Below, piece after piece: positions 11,719 to 24,737 of a stretch of DNA of 64,000 bases. Made by a program: the position numbers and the translations under genes. The stretch comes from Zanthoxylum bungeanum (Eukaryota > Streptophyta > Magnoliopsida > Sapindales > Rutaceae): positions 17,366 through 81,365 of the forward strand of contig SKCR01035597.1 of assembly GCA_019454045.1 (NCBI GenBank), given 5' to 3'. The notes below the pieces were generated by a model, which was not told the DNA's origin, ran no database searches, and saw nothing but the letters and a program-made list of their open reading frames with translations. The first letter of the stretch is position 1. Each line of letters starts with the position of its first letter.

Positions 11719-12600
11719 CAATTAGGTAATACGATCAAAATTCTGCGATTGGATCGTGGATGAGAATACCTTGATAGTGATTTCAAGGAATTCTTGGTTG
11801 AGCATAGGATAATAACCCAGCTCACAACACCTGAAACACCACAGCAGAATGGTGTTGCAGATAGGTTAAATTAGACCCTACTAGACTTGATGAGATCTAT
11901 GTTTAGTTACAGTTCATTGCCTAGTTCATTCTGAGGATATGCATTACAAACAACATTTTATATCCTTAATGTAGTTCCATCTAAGTCTATTTCTAAAACT
12001 CCCTTAGAGTTGTGGAGTGGTCGTAAAGCTATTTTAGGACATTTTCGCATATGGGGTGTCCAGCACATGTGCGGAAGAATAAGACTACAAAGTTGGAGCC
12101 ACGTTCTCAGGTGTGCATATTTGTAGGCTATCCTAAGGAGACTATGGGTGGGTTCTCTTATAGTCTGAAAGATAGTAAAGTGTTTGTATCGACAAATGCT
12201 ATTTTTCTTGAGGAGGATTATATGAGGGAGTTTAACCTCGAAGTATTGTGTTATTCGAGGAGTTACTTGCTGGTTCAAACAACACAACATCGTCAATAAT
12301 AGTTGATAAAAACATAGCACCTTCGACATCTGAGCATCAGATGCAAGTATGTTAGAATGATATGCCACCTAGATGCAATGAGAAGGTTGTACGACAACAT
12401 GATCTCTATCTAGGAGTTGGAGAGACACAAGTTGCCACATCCAGTGATGGTGTAAATGATCAATTGACCTATTGTAATGTAATGGATGATTCTGATACAA
12501 AGGAATGGCTAAAATCCATGAACATCGAGATAAAGTCAATGTACTCCAACTCAGTCTGGGAACTTGTAGACCAATTTGATTTGAGTAAAACCCCTAGGTT
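11719..12600 (+). pseudogene. C1 integrase, 3' half, and linker to RT
   Basis: Copia integrase resumes right after the G1 target duplication. It shows the TPQQNGV motif (about 11840), in the region of the catalytic Glu, then PLELWSGRK (about 12001) and the C-terminal GCPAHV and IFVGYPKET motifs (12055-12145). In-frame stops (for example TAG at about 11870) and frame changes break it. The following linker (about 12300-12600) leads into the RT with EWLKSMNIEIKSM (about 12505). Confidence 0.88.
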
Positions 12601-13200
12601 GCAAGTGGATCTATAAGAGAAATATGATAGCATATGGGAAGGTACAGACCTTCAAGGATAGGCTAGTGGCCAAGGGTTATACTCAGAAAGAGAGAGTTGA
12701 CAGTGATGAGACTTTCTCGCCAGTAGCCATGCTAAAATCCATCCGCACTCTCTTTTCCATCGTCGCATATTATGACTATGAGATTTGGCAGATGGACGTC
12801 AAGACTGTATTCTTGAATGAAAATCTTGATGATGTATCTATATGGTACAACCAGAGGGGTTCGTAGCCCAAAGTCAAGAGTAAAAGGTTTGTAAACTGCA
12901 AAGGTCCATTTATCTATTTAAGCAGACATCTCAATCTTGGAACATAAGATTTGGTACCACGATCAAGTTTTATAATTTTAAGAAAAACGTCGATGAGCCT
13001 TGTGTATACAATCGCGTCATTGACATAAATGTGGTTTTTCTCATTTTATACATCGATGATATTTTACTCATTGGAAATGATGTAAAAATATTATCAGACG
13101 TGAAATACTGGCTAGCTAACCAAATCCAAATGAAAGATTTGGGAGAGGCTAGTTATGTACTTGGGATCCAGATTCTTCGGGATCGCAAGAGATGACTATT
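12601..13200 (+). pseudogene. C1 reverse transcriptase
   Basis: Copia RT motifs appear in order: KDRLVAKGYTQ (about 12652), ETFSPVAMLKSIR (about 12708), the QMDVKTVFLN segment with the first catalytic Asp (about 12790), and the YIDD catalytic box (about 13048). LGEASYVLGIQILRDR (about 13140) closes the domain. At least two frameshifts and several stops interrupt it, so no active enzyme is encoded. Confidence 0.9.
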
Positions 13201-13960
13201 AGCTATGTCTCAAGCATCATATATCGACAAGATCCTTGTGTGATTTGGGATGCAGAATTCCAAAAAGGCAATTTACTTTACCGATATGGAATTCATTTGT
13301 CAAATGAACAGTCTCTTAAGACATCTCAAGAAGTCGGGGAAATGAGACATATCCCATATGCCTTAGTAGTTAGTAGTCTCATGTATGCTATGTTATGCAG
13401 TGGGAGTAGTCAGTAGGTATCAGTCTAACCCAGGATTAGATCATTGGGTGGCTGTGAAACATATTCTCAAGTATCTTAAGAGAACGAGAAATTATATGCT
13501 TGTATATTCTGGTGAGTATATAATACTCATGAGGTATACAGACTCTGATTTTCATACAGATATCGATTCTAGGAAATCAACATCTGGATCAGTGTTTACC
13601 CTAGATGGTGGGGCCATTTTATGGAGGAGCATAAAACAATCTTATATTGCCGACTCCACCATGGAGGCTAAATATATAGCAGCTTGCGAAGCAGCTACGG
13701 AAGCAGTCTGGCTCCAAAATTTATTGGGAGATTTGGAAGTTGTTCTAGATATGGATAAACCATTCGCACTTTATTGTGATAATAGTGGTGCAGTGGTGAA
13801 TTCCAAAGAACCAAAAAGCCGCAAAAAGAGAAAACATATAGAGAGAAAATATCATCTCATAATAGAGATAATGCAGATATGAGACATTTATGTCATGAAG
13901 ATTGCATCTGCAGAGAACCTGGCTGATCCATTTACAATGACCTTGTTGATTAAAGTGTTT
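13201..13960 (+). pseudogene. C1 RNase H
   Basis: The longest open stretch (13385-13882, 165 codons) carries copia RNase H motifs: YTDSDF, STSGSVF, the TMEAKY segment with the catalytic Glu, and YCDNSGA. It continues in a broken frame (TGA at about 13880) to the usual C-terminal KxADPFT-like tail. It ends just upstream of the polypurine tract GTGGGAGATT (about 14017-14026). Confidence 0.9.
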
Positions 13961-14025
13961 GAAGCTCACCTAAAGGGTTTAGGATTACGTGACATATCCC
14001 ATTTGCTCTAGTGCAAGTGGGAGAT

Positions 14026-15946
14026 TGTTGTGATATATGCCCTATATCTTAATGTAATGTAAACGAAATTATTTATGATAAAATAAAAGATACATTGTTC
14101 ATTTATCAAATGTTTTGGTTTAAATTACATATTGTAAATTATCGTATTTACCCTAGATTACTTATATGCCTTCAGACTTAGTATATGCGTGTCATACACA
14201 AGAGGATTGAAGTATGAAATTAGTACTCTGAAATAGTCCATAGAGAGTAAACAAAATGGTACATTATTTATGGTTTATCTATAGCTATTGTCCATTCGAT
14301 AATTGTATGGCGACCTTGATCTGGGATCGTCAAAGTGGTGACATGAGAATGAAGGCAGCTTATATGATGTGATCATATAAGACTGGACCAAAGTAGAATT
14401 AAATTTCTCATAATATCTGTTAAATAAAGAAATTAATTTCAATCTACTAGATGGTAATATATGGATTGATTTGAATCTTGAGTGTACTGCGAACTTCTGC
14501 ATGATAGGCTATGTCATTTGATTTACAAAGGTGAGGTTGGTGTTGCAGCCTCGGCCAATAGCTACGTACTTTGGGGACATGGTTTGGTGCGTAACTGGGG
14601 ATGTTTTACATAGATATGGAGTTCACTCTTTCTTACGAGAAGTAGAAGAGTATCTTTCTTAATGGTTGATTCGGTACTTGAATGATTAGAGCGCTCAAGT
14701 CTTTCTACTGCGATTAGAAAAATTAATATTCATAATGGTTATGAATAAATCATTCATTAGAGAATCAATGGTATTTAAGGTAAAAATAATTAGAGGGGTA
14801 TAACAGACATTATGACTCGGCTATAATTATGAGATACTCGTGAATGGCCAATCTATATTTAATGATTTTATCGATGGACACCGACATAGTTCGGCTTATA
14901 TTATTTATCTATGGCAACGAGAGTACAACTTTGGGTTTTTAGTGGAATAACCTAAAGTTAAAAATTCATAATATTTAATTAAAAAGGTTTAATTAATATT
15001 TCGGGATTATTGGAGATTGGAACTGTAGGTCCATTTGGTCCCCGTTCTAGCTCGATATACTATAGCAAATTAAATGTAATTAGATAGTCTAATTATATAC
15101 TCACATATACATATATTATTATTAATACGATTAATAATATTTATTGTCACACTTGAAACTATATATTATTTTTAATATATGATTTTTATATAAATGATTA
15201 TACGATAATGATTTATTATGAATCATTTTATTAAATTATATTGTATAATTTAATAAAGATTTGGATTAATGAATTTCCAAAAGTACACTTTGGAAACTCT
15301 TGGTTTGGAATGGAAGTTACATAATTTTCTTTTGCCAACAAATTTGTGTCTTTATGAAGACATTAAAAAAAAATTATTTTTTTGCCGCCAATAGGCCTAT
15401 GGTCGAAATTTAGCAAGGGGATGGGAAGGGTTTTTTTTTTTTTTCGGATAACCTAAACCCTAGGTATAAATAGGAAAATTGTTTTCCCATTTACTTGAAC
15501 TTAGTCTTTACAAACCCTACTCACCTTCTTTGTTTTTCAAGTTCTCTCAAAAGTTGAAAGAAAAAAGAAAAACAAGAAATTTTTTTTGTGATAAAAATTT
15601 TATTTCTCTAAAAGTGTTTAGAGATTTTGATTGTTCTTGGGGCTCAGTTTATGACTGTTCTAGACTCATTATTTTTTCTAAAATAGTGGTAGAAAAATCA
15701 GTGAACAGCCAGCACAAAAGCAGTGAGCTGTGAATGCGTAAAGGGTGTTTTCGGTGTGCAAAACAGTCCAGTTTTTGGGTTGATGTTCGAGGCTGTTCAT
15801 GGCTAGAAAATTATTCAAAAACAGAAGAAAAACAAGTCATAAAGGGAATATCATATTTGGCTAAGAATGGATAATGGTAGAAAAAAATTTCAAGGTCGAT
15901 CCTGGAGCCTAACTCGCTTCCACCGCGCGGGAAATCGTTTCCTACA
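14026..15946 (+). repeat. C1 3' LTR
   Basis: The LTR is 1921 bp, TGTTGTGATATATGCC...TTTCCTACA, starting at the end of the copia polypurine tract. TATAAATA is at 15465-15472. It lacks about 165 bp (after about 15635) that its tandem copy keeps at 18438-18600. It is followed by TTAAG (15947-15951), the presumed target site. The matching undisturbed site, TTAAG, is in the S LTR copy at 43307-43311. Confidence 0.9.
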
Positions 15947-16160
15947 TTAAGATAAAATGCATTAAATCCAAAACTAATTTTCAACTTGTTTTAAGCACTG
16001 GAACCGACATACCGGTTACTAGGAATCGACATATTGGTTATTGGAAGAATGAGACTAAAGGTCTTTGGATACTTTCATTCAAACGACATGTCGAACATTA
16101 CTCGAATGTGAAGTCTTTAGACGGTTTCATTTGAAGGACATGAAATACAAGCAACAAATT

Positions 16161-16800
16161 ACATATCCCATATGCCTTAGTAGTTAGTAGTCTCATGTAT
16201 GATATGTTATGCAGTGGGGGTAGTCAGTAGGTTTCAGTCTAACCCAGGATTAGATCATTGGGTGGCTGTGAAACATTTTCTCAAGTATCTTAAGAGAACG
16301 GGAAATTATATGCTTGTATACTCTGGTGAGTATATAATACTCATAGGATATACAGACTCTGATTTTTATACATATATCGATTCTAGGAAATCAATATCTG
16401 GATCAGTGTTTACCCTTGATGGTGGGGCCATTTTATGGAGGAGCATAAAATATTCTTATATTGCCGACTCCACCATGGAGGCTAAATATATAGCAGCTAC
16501 AGAAGCAGTCTGGCTCCAAAAATTATCGGGAGATCTATAAGTTGTTCTAGATATGGATAAACCATTCACACTTTATTGTGATAATAGTGGTGCAGTGGAG
16601 AATTCCAAAGAACCAAAAAGCCACAAAATGGGAAAACATATAGAGAGAAAATATCATCTCATAAGGGAGATAATGCAAATATGAGACATTTATGTCACGA
16701 AGATTGCATCTGTAGAGAACCTGGCTGATCCGTTTATAAAGACCTTGTAGGTTAAAGTGTTTGAAGGTCACCTAGAGGGTTTAGGATTACGTGACATATC
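16161..16800 (+). pseudogene. C1 RNase H fragment, second copy
   Basis: This repeats 13347-13990. It keeps YTDSDF, SGSVF, TMEAKY and YCDNSGA, but drops three residues before ATEAVWLQ and has a stop at 16538. It belongs to the tandem duplicate and has no upstream RT of its own. Confidence 0.88.
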
Positions 16801-16827
16801 CTATTTGTTCTAGTGCAAGTGGGAGAT

Positions 16828-18897
16828 TGTTGTGATATATTTCTTATATCTTAATGTAATGTACACGAAATTATTTATTATAAAATAAAAGATGCATTGT
16901 TCATTTATCAAATGTTTTGGTTTAAATTACATATTGTAAATTATCGTATTTACCCTAAATTACTTATGTGCCTTCAGACTTAGTGTATGAGTGTCATACA
17001 CAAGAGGATTTAAGTATGAAATTAGTACTATAAAATAGTCCATAGAGAGCAAATAAAACGGTACTTTATTTATGTTTTATCTATAGCTACAGTCCATTCG
17101 ATAATTGTATGGAGACCTTGATCTAGGATCGTCAAAGTGGTGACATGAGAATGAAGACAGCTTATATGATGTGATCATATAAGACTGGACCAATGTAGAA
17201 TTAAATTTCTCATAATATCTGTTAAATAAAGAAATTCATTTCAATCTACTAGATGGTCATATATGGATTGATCTAAATCTTGAGTGTACTGCGAACTTCT
17301 GCATAACAGGCTATGTCTTTTGATTTACAAATGTGAGGTTGGTGTTGCAGTCCCGACCAATAATACGTACTTTGGAGACATGGTTTGGTGTGTAACTGGG
17401 GACGTTTTACATAGATATGGAGTTCACTCCTTCTTACAAGAAGTAGAAGAGTTTCTTTCTTAATGGTTGATTCGGTACTTGAATGATTAGAGCGCTCAAG
17501 TCTTTCTACTACGATTAGAAAAATTAATATTCATAATGGTTATAAATAAATCGTTCATTAGAAAATCAATGGTATTTAAGGTAAAAATAATTAGAGGGGT
17601 ATAACAGATATTATGACTCGGCTATAATTATGAGATGCTTGTGAAGGGCCAATCTATATTTAATGATTTTATTGATGGACACCGACATAGTTCGGCTTAT
17701 ATTATTTATCTATGGCAACGAGAGTGCAGCTTTGAGTTTTTAGTAGAATAACCTAAAGTTAAAAATTCATAATATTTAATTAAAAAGGTTTAATTAATAT
17801 TTTCGGGATTATTGGAGATTGGAACTGTAGGTTCATTTGGTCCTCGTTCTATCTCGATATACTATAGCAAATTAAATGTAATTAGATAGTCTAATTATAT
17901 ACTCACATATACATATATTATTATTAATACGATTAATAATATTTATTGTCACACTTGAAACTATATATTATTTGTAATATATGATTTTCATATAAATGAT
18001 TATATGATAATTATTTACTATGAATCATTTTATTAAATTATATTGTATAATTTAATAAAGATTTGGATTAATGAATTTCCAAAAGTACACTTTGGAAACT
18101 CTTGGTTTGGAATGGAAGTTACATAATTTTCTTTTGCCAACAAATTTGTGTCTTTATGAAGACATTAAAAATAAAATTAATTTTTTGCCACCAATAGGCC
18201 TATGGTCGAAATTTAGCAAGGGGATGGGAAGGTTTTTTTTTTTCGGACAACCTAAACCCTAGGTATAAATAGGAAAATTATTTTCCCATTTACTTGAACC
18301 TAGTCTTTACAAACCCTACTCGCCTTCTAGGTTTTTCAAGTTCTCTCAAAAGTTGAAAGAAAAAAAAAAACAAGAAATTTTTTTTTTGTGATAAAAATTT
18401 TATTTCTCTAAAAGTGTTTAGAGATTTTGATTTTTCTTGTGAGTCAAGCCCACTCTTGTTTTTGTTGGTGGCGAGTCATAGCACGAAAGACCTTTTGGAA
18501 CTCAACACAAAATCATCTTCTCCCATCTCTTTTTGTACTCGGCAGTGAGCAGAAAAATCTACTTATTGCCGCTCCTTATAACATTTTTTGGGGCTCAGTT
18601 TATGACTATTCTGGACTCATTATTTTTTCTAAAACAGTGGTAGAAAAATCAGTAAACAGCCAGCACAAAAGCAGTGAGTTGTGCACGCGTAAAGGGTGTT
18701 TTCGGTGTGCAAAACAGTCCAGTTTTTGGGTTGCTATTCAAGGCTGTTCTGGGCTAGAAAATTATTCAAAAACATAAGCAAAACAAGTCATAAAGGAATT
18801 ATCATATTTGGCTAAGAATTGATAATGGTAGAAAAAAATTTCACGGTCAATCCTGGTGCCTAACTCGCTTCCACCGCGTGGGAAATCTTTTCCTACA
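16828..18897 (+). repeat. C1-type LTR, duplicate copy
   Basis: The copy is 2070 bp with the same TGTTGTGATATAT start and CCTACA end as 14026-15946, and TATAAATA at 18264-18271. It is longer because it keeps a 165-bp block (18438-18600) that also has a counterpart in the 5' LTR of C1. Unit 1 therefore lost the block after duplication, or the units were mixed by recombination. Confidence 0.88.
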
Positions 18898-20194
18898 TTA
18901 AGATAAAGTGCATTAAAGCCAAAAAATCATTTTCAACTTGTTTTAAGCACTGGAACCGACATACCAGTTACTAGGAATCAACATATTAGTTATTGGAAGA
19001 ATGAGACTAAAGGTCTCTGGATACTTGCATTCAAACGGCAGGTCGAACATTACTCGAACGTGAAGTCTTTAGTCGGTTTCATTTGAAGGGCATGAAATAC
19101 AAGCAACAAATGAACCTCGTTCGAACCTGATTAAAGCGGCAACAAGACCAGTATACTTGTACCACATTGGTTCCCATTTTGGTTAACCTAAATGTTTTAA
19201 ACATATTATGGAATCAGAATAATTCATACGGTGTCCATACCAGCCATCATAACGATCAATAATTTATTTGAATACATAACGATCAAATTTTTAGGAGCCA
19301 TTTAAAATGCTAGACCGGCATACTAGTGATTCAGACCGGTATACCGGTCCCCGTACAGTATAACATGAAATTCAGTTTTCTCAATATAAATTGAAGCAAA
19401 AATTTCATTTTTCATGGGGGAATACAAAGAAAATTATTTAAAGAAAAACTACACTTTCATATATCATTTACATCTTATATTCTCTTAATTGAAAAGTTCA
19501 TTCTTTCATCTTCATATTCATTTTAGATAGCTTATTATATTTTAGTATTTCTCACACTTGTAAAATCTTTGTAATACTTATTGGTGAGAAATCTTTATAC
19601 TTATTTGTAAGAAACTTTTGTGTTTCAAATTCTTCACCATTGTATAAAGGTTTAGGGAACTTTGAAAACCCAAAATTAAAAACCTTGAAAGTTGGCAAAA
19701 CTCTAAGGTGTGTGAAGTCTGTTGAAGCTTAAGGTAAGAGAGCATTTGAAGAAAACCTCATTAGAAAATTAGGAGTGAGTCCGAAAAACTTTCGTTGTAA
19801 AGTGTGGATTCATTTTACATAGTAAAAAAACTTCAATCGTGTCTTGGAGTAGTGAATGTAGGCAAGGAGTTTTCCAAACCACTATAAATCTGGTGTCAAT
19901 TTATCTATCTCACTTATTTGCAAGTTTATATTATTTTTCCATATCATATATTAAACCTGTCATTGTTAAATTAATATTGATAATCACTTTTTGACAATTA
20001 AAGTAAAATCAGTATTTTATTTATTGTTCATTGTTGAATATATTAGTGGGAGAAATTGAATTCCAAGCATAATTAGTAAAGCTACTAACTAAGTAGCTTA
20101 ATATTGAAAAGATTTTTAATTCTACATTATTTTTGAAGTACTCAATTCACTCACTCTTCGGTTTAGATTGTTTAAGTGCTTGTAGGTAATTTCA
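18898..20194 (+). repeat. S element 5' LTR, 3' portion
   Basis: The stretch is closely related to 43312-44648, starting at TTAAGAT and ending GTAGGTAATTTCA. It is followed at 20197 by a PBS, so it is the 3' part of a 5' LTR. The 5' part was separated by the C1 insertion and lies before the window. A short copy of its first 214 bp is at 15947-16160. It contains ACCGGTATACCGG-type palindromes (about 19310-19350). Confidence 0.8.
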
Positions 20195-20936
20195 ATTGGT
20201 ATCAGAACAATCATGTTTTATTGATTACCTTTTGCTTCTCACGGCTTGTTGGTGATGCCAAAAGTGGAAAAATTGTGTGTTAAATATTGTGCTATATATG
20301 TTTTCCTTTATATGTTTAGCAAATTGGGAGAATTGTCTAATGAGGAGAAATATTTAGATCAATTTGATGAAAATATCAAATGCGCTACCTTAATTTAACT
20401 GATCTTTCTTGTTGAGTTTTAACTATCTATTTATTTAGATCAAAGAAAGATAACACAACTTGAGGGGGAGCTTTATGGTTATACAAGTCATCATCAAGTC
20501 AAATTGGTTGGAATCTTTAGCGCTTATAATGTTTTATTGCTTCTAGTCTATATGATTGAAATGCTATATTGTTTTCTTTGGTCTATTTAAGTTTTGGAAA
20601 ATTTACATAATCTCATGCAATTGCTAAGCTTAAATGAGAAAATTTTATTTGCAATTGTTATGCTTAAATGAATATACTACTTATATGAGATAATACGCAA
20701 ATTGAGTTCATCATGAATAATCCATGTTGCTTTTTTTGGGGAAAACTTTTTATAAATTATATGCATAATCACATATGCATAATCACCTTTTTGCTAATGG
20801 CAAAGGGGTAGAGAAAGTAAAGGGATGCACATCAAGCTAATCTTTCTTTTTGAGTGTATTTTGCCTAAATCTTATTCCAAAGAAAGATGCACATGTTGTG
20901 GTACATGAAATTTTCATCATAAAAAAAGGGAGATTC
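20195..20936 (+). mobile_element. S element interior remnant
   Basis: Only about 740 bp separate the PBS from a polypurine tract AAAAAAAGGGAGA (20924-20936). TTGAGGGGGAGC (about 20460) is another purine tract typical of SIRE-like copia elements. No gag-pol motif is readable, so the coding region has been deleted. The SIRE-like label rests on the GGGGGAG tracts and the TTTTGATGATGCC start of the LTR. Confidence 0.65.
20197..20208 (+). other. S element primer-binding site
   Basis: TGGTATCAGAAC begins two bases after the LTR end and matches the tRNA-iMet complement TGGTATCAGAGC except for one base. Confidence 0.8.
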
Positions 20937-21023
20937 TTGGTACCATAATTTTGATGATGCCAATGAAGCAAAAAGACTCAAAGATAAGAAGTTCAAAGAC
21001 ATGAAGACTTTGATAAAGATAAT
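20937..21023 (+). repeat. S element 3' LTR, first 87 bp
   Basis: After the polypurine tract the sequence TCTTGGTACC...TTTTGATGATGCC starts a 3' LTR (canonical TGTTGG start with one change). It breaks off at ATAAT|TGTCACATCCC, where G2 begins. The remainder is best placed at about 42898-44648. Confidence 0.65.
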
Positions 21024-22582
21024 TGTCACATCCCGGTGTATCCGTAACGTGACCGGCAGGGATAACATAACCGCCCCTAAGCCTATGACATGCAAATGCT
21101 GCCATGTGATGATTTATGCATCATATCTTAAATCTAATGGATGAACCTATAATGCATGATCTCCGTCTCAAATAACCATAAGTAAATTAACCATGTCAAA
21201 GGTAAGCATTTATATTTATTACGAGTTTTATATTTATAGATATCCAACATATAAATCATTCTAAGTATTTATATACACCCAATTGTACTACAACAAAATA
21301 TATGTTCGACCTTATGGCTTAATACAAAATATTAAAATGCCTGGACCCGTGACATGTATGGCATCTATGACTGCAACTGGTGTACCATCAACTCCATACT
21401 GTCTGCACGAATCAAAAGGGGAGTCTCACCAAAGGTGCCAAAAGCTGGGCCTACAACCAAAAATTGAATAGTGAGGGGTAAGTCATTGAAGACTTAGTGA
21501 ATGAATGTTGAAAGGGAAATAAATAGAAAAGAATAAGTTCATCATTGAAAACATAACTATCAAATCTGATAAAGTATACATAAAACATAATACAAAATAC
21601 CATTTCCTGCCGATAATCAATGATTAAAATAGAAAACGTAGTTTGAAATTTGCTCCATCTTCATAGCCAGAGGGCATGAAATCTACTTAGCGGGACCTAG
21701 CACCGTGTAAGAAGGGGAACATGAAACATGAACATGAAATGGCTTAAGAGGATTATGAGAACCATTAGGCAACATGAGTAAGCTCGAGCTGCTAAACATG
21801 AGAGGGTGGCCACCCGCTGGTGTTTGAAAATATTTAACTAACAATTATTTTGATAGTAATCGGAACATGTTACAAATTACATGGAAACTAAATCACAAAG
21901 TCATGAAAAGCTACTAAAGTTCTTAAAAGCAAATCCATATCAAAAGTGGACAATAATGGTACAAAACCTCTAAATCGTAATCACAAAGCTATTCAAGTTA
22001 ACAATTTTTGAAAGTTCATTTTAAAATGAAATCACTTTAAATAAGAAAGCATGAAAACACAACATCCACTCACAAAGTTATGACACGGCTCAAGGCTCTG
22101 GTGGTCAGGCTGAGCTCGAAGGACGATCTTGCGCTGACTCAACAAATGTGAGAGCCAACAAACATTAATCTCATGAATGCATGTTACCAATAAATCATGT
22201 TCGAACACGAACACCAGCCAAAGGTAGGTTAAAGCGAGCCGTGAGGTACACTGTTATAATCTGCCGATATCGACCATATACTTAGTTTTTGGTTCAAGTC
22301 TTGATTTTAAAAGAACAACTATATGACATTCTAAGGTTCATCTATACGACATTCTAAGGTTCATATCTCAAGCAACAACTCGTATCATTCAGACCATTAA
22401 AACACTTAAGCCTACAATCACCTCTAATCAGAACATCAATATATATAACCCGGCTACACCATTCCCATTCTTACTTAATATGCTTATTACCCATTAAGCA
22501 TTAACCGTTGTTTATAATATGATTAAACCAAAAATTTTCACCACCTCTATAGCCTTATTTTCGGCCATAAGCATCATCCACC
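21024..22582 (-). repeat. G2: minus-strand gypsy LTR, segment 1
   Basis: TGTCACATCCCGG on the plus strand is the reverse complement of a CCGGGATGTGACA LTR end. Read on the minus strand, about 21450-21400 shows a pyrimidine-rich acceptor-like stretch before GGTTGTAG, as in the G1 LTR, so the LTR points left. The segment stops at the CCACC target site of C2. No coding sequence was seen in this 1.5 kb. Orientation and family are moderately supported. Confidence 0.6.
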
Positions 22583-24724
22583 TGTTGGACAATTATGACC
22601 CATAGCGTCACTATTTGTACAGATCACGGTGTTGTTATACAAATTAACTATGTGACAAAGGAGATTGCACTCTTATCATTTGTGATTAGATCACCTAGAT
22701 ATATAAATGATGAGAGGTCCCTATGATTTGTTCCTGGACCGAGAATGATATGAGACAGTATCAGTCCACGAAGGATAAATCATTAAATATCCCTAGTCAG
22801 AGTATTATCGAGATTGAACATCGATAAATACGTAAAAGACTAGTATTACACTTGTGCGCGTTTGTGAGGGCACAACGGCATAGTTCTCATATATTTGGGT
22901 ATAGGATACTCATGCAAGTGTAGTATGAGGTTGTGTTTCACCGATGGTACGGGAAACAGCTTCGCTCTGGATAGACCCCCCGCGGAATCCCATTGGTAGT
23001 ATGACTATGTGTCTATGGGAGTCTGCAATCAGGGTAGGTGTATTTGGTCTTAACTTGAGACTTGCACCGCTAATACATACGACAATCAATATACTTTAGT
23101 TGAGGTCGTCCAGGGCTTTAACCGATTCTGTGTACGCCGATACTGGGTATATTGGGAATCGTAGTGTGTTGGGTGTGATGTCAAGATGGAAGTATCACTC
23201 CAGTCATAGTGGAGATGATGGTCACGTAGGATACGGAACTCGTTCTATTAAATGATCGAGCTATCGGGATATTATGACTAGGTCATATATATCCGATTGT
23301 AGAGACTAGTTACCAGACATTCGATATGTGCTTCGTACGGGGCAGACACAATTCCAGCCCCAGGCCTTGCACGTGACAATCCGATACTGGACAAAATACG
23401 CAATACTTCGGTATACTACACTTGATATAGATCACATATTCCTATAAGAATATTTCCGGAGAATTGGGTAGGCATGATGCTTTGCTAGAAGCCAACCTTG
23501 TCTTGTAAATCGGCATAAACGTAGTACGAGGTACTTACGTGTTCGGATAGTCCGACGACCGCATTTACTGCCAACATATCCGGGGATCTCATGGGTCGCT
23601 TCCCAAAGATTCACCGATGACGTATGACTCGCATTTTAATTAATCTGGGATTAATTAGAAGAGAGAGAAAATTAATCTGGGATTAATTACGGAGATAATT
23701 TATCTGGGATAAAATATTAATTAAAGAGAGAAGAACGATTAATTTGGAATTAATCGATGAAATAATATATTTGATATATTATACGAAATTGGATTTCGAC
23801 GCGGAATTAAAATTAGATTTTAATTTGGGCGAACGAATTAATTTAGAATTAATTCGTTAGCGACGTGAATAGTGATTTCGCTAGGCGTAATCATTTAATT
23901 ATGACGCGACGGAAAATTCGTTAATTCAGAATTAGCGAACCCGAGCCCGAGAGTGGTTGCGAGCGCATTCGCATTTCGAATTCGAGTACGGCACGCAAGT
24001 CACATCAAGCGTCAAATCGCTTGTCGCATCAATTGTCAAATCACATGTCACTTTGAGTGATGTGACATGACATGTTGTCACTTTAATAAAGTGACTTGAT
24101 GTGAAAAGTAAAAGTGATGGGTAAAAGGTGAAAAGCATTTATTGATTTTTGTTTTTTGACTTTTTGGAATAAAGAAAATGTTTGATATATATATTTATTT
24201 GTTTTTGGAAAATAAATAAAAGATATATGTATTACTTTTTCTCTTCCCTCCTATATTTTTTCGTTTTCTCTCCCTGGAAGCAAGGGTTCACGTTTTTGTG
24301 AACAAAATATTTCCCTCTCATTTTTCTCTTCTTCCTCACATGGCTTGGAGCCGATTCTTCTCTCCATTTTCTGGTTTTGGCCGAATCAGTGAGAAGCAAT
24401 GAAGAAGAAGAAGTGCTAGCACACACCATGGGTCAATACAAGGTGATAGGTAGTGAACACATGAGCATGGAAGCTTGAAGCTTGGAGCTTCAATGGAGTC
24501 TTTCATGGCCGAATCTTGGAGACACAAAGACACTCAAAACACCGACCCAACCTACTGCTCTTGGAGGCTTGGCCGAATGCTCCTTCATGGTGGGAGAGGC
24601 TTGTTTTGTTTGATGCATCAAATCCATTCAATGTGAGTATGTATTCCGCCTTATTCCTTTGATGTATTCATGCGAATTTTATGCTTGATTTGTTGATCTT
24701 GGGACCTATTATAGAAACTCAACA
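22583..24724 (+). repeat. C2 5' LTR
   Basis: The LTR is 2142 bp, TGTTGGACAATT...CTCAACA, and continuous, unlike its partner. Its last 700 bases contain purine-rich leader-like sequence with GGCCGAATC repeats. Short ORFs in it on either strand recur in the partner LTR because the DNA is duplicated; this is no sign of coding function. Confidence 0.92.
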
Positions 24725-24725
24725 A

Positions 24726-24737
24726 TGGTATCTTGAG
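24726..24737 (+). other. C2 primer-binding site
   Basis: TGGTATCTTGAG one base after the LTR matches the tRNA-iMet-type PBS (TGGTATC core) of plant copia elements. Confidence 0.8.

Larger units (their letters stand above)
13347..19111 (+). repeat. 2.8-2.95 kb tandem duplication of C1 3' end plus S flank
   Basis: Unit 1 (13347-16160) and unit 2 (16161-19111) each contain the end of RNase H, the polypurine tract, a complete C1 LTR and about 214 bp of the S LTR. The junction CAACAAAT|TACATATCCC fuses S flank to RNase H. In unit 2 the same CAACAAAT continues normally into S (TGAACCTCG). This is a direct tandem duplication; a second transposition would not carry the host flank. Confidence 0.88.

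Noticed and set aside
11958..12368. 136-codon minus-strand frame
   Set aside because: Lies antisense to clear copia integrase text; no motif of its own.
23432..23614. 60-codon minus-strand frame repeated at 34114-34296, looking like a conserved gene
   Set aside because: The repeat is simply the two C2 LTRs; duplicated DNA keeps the frame.
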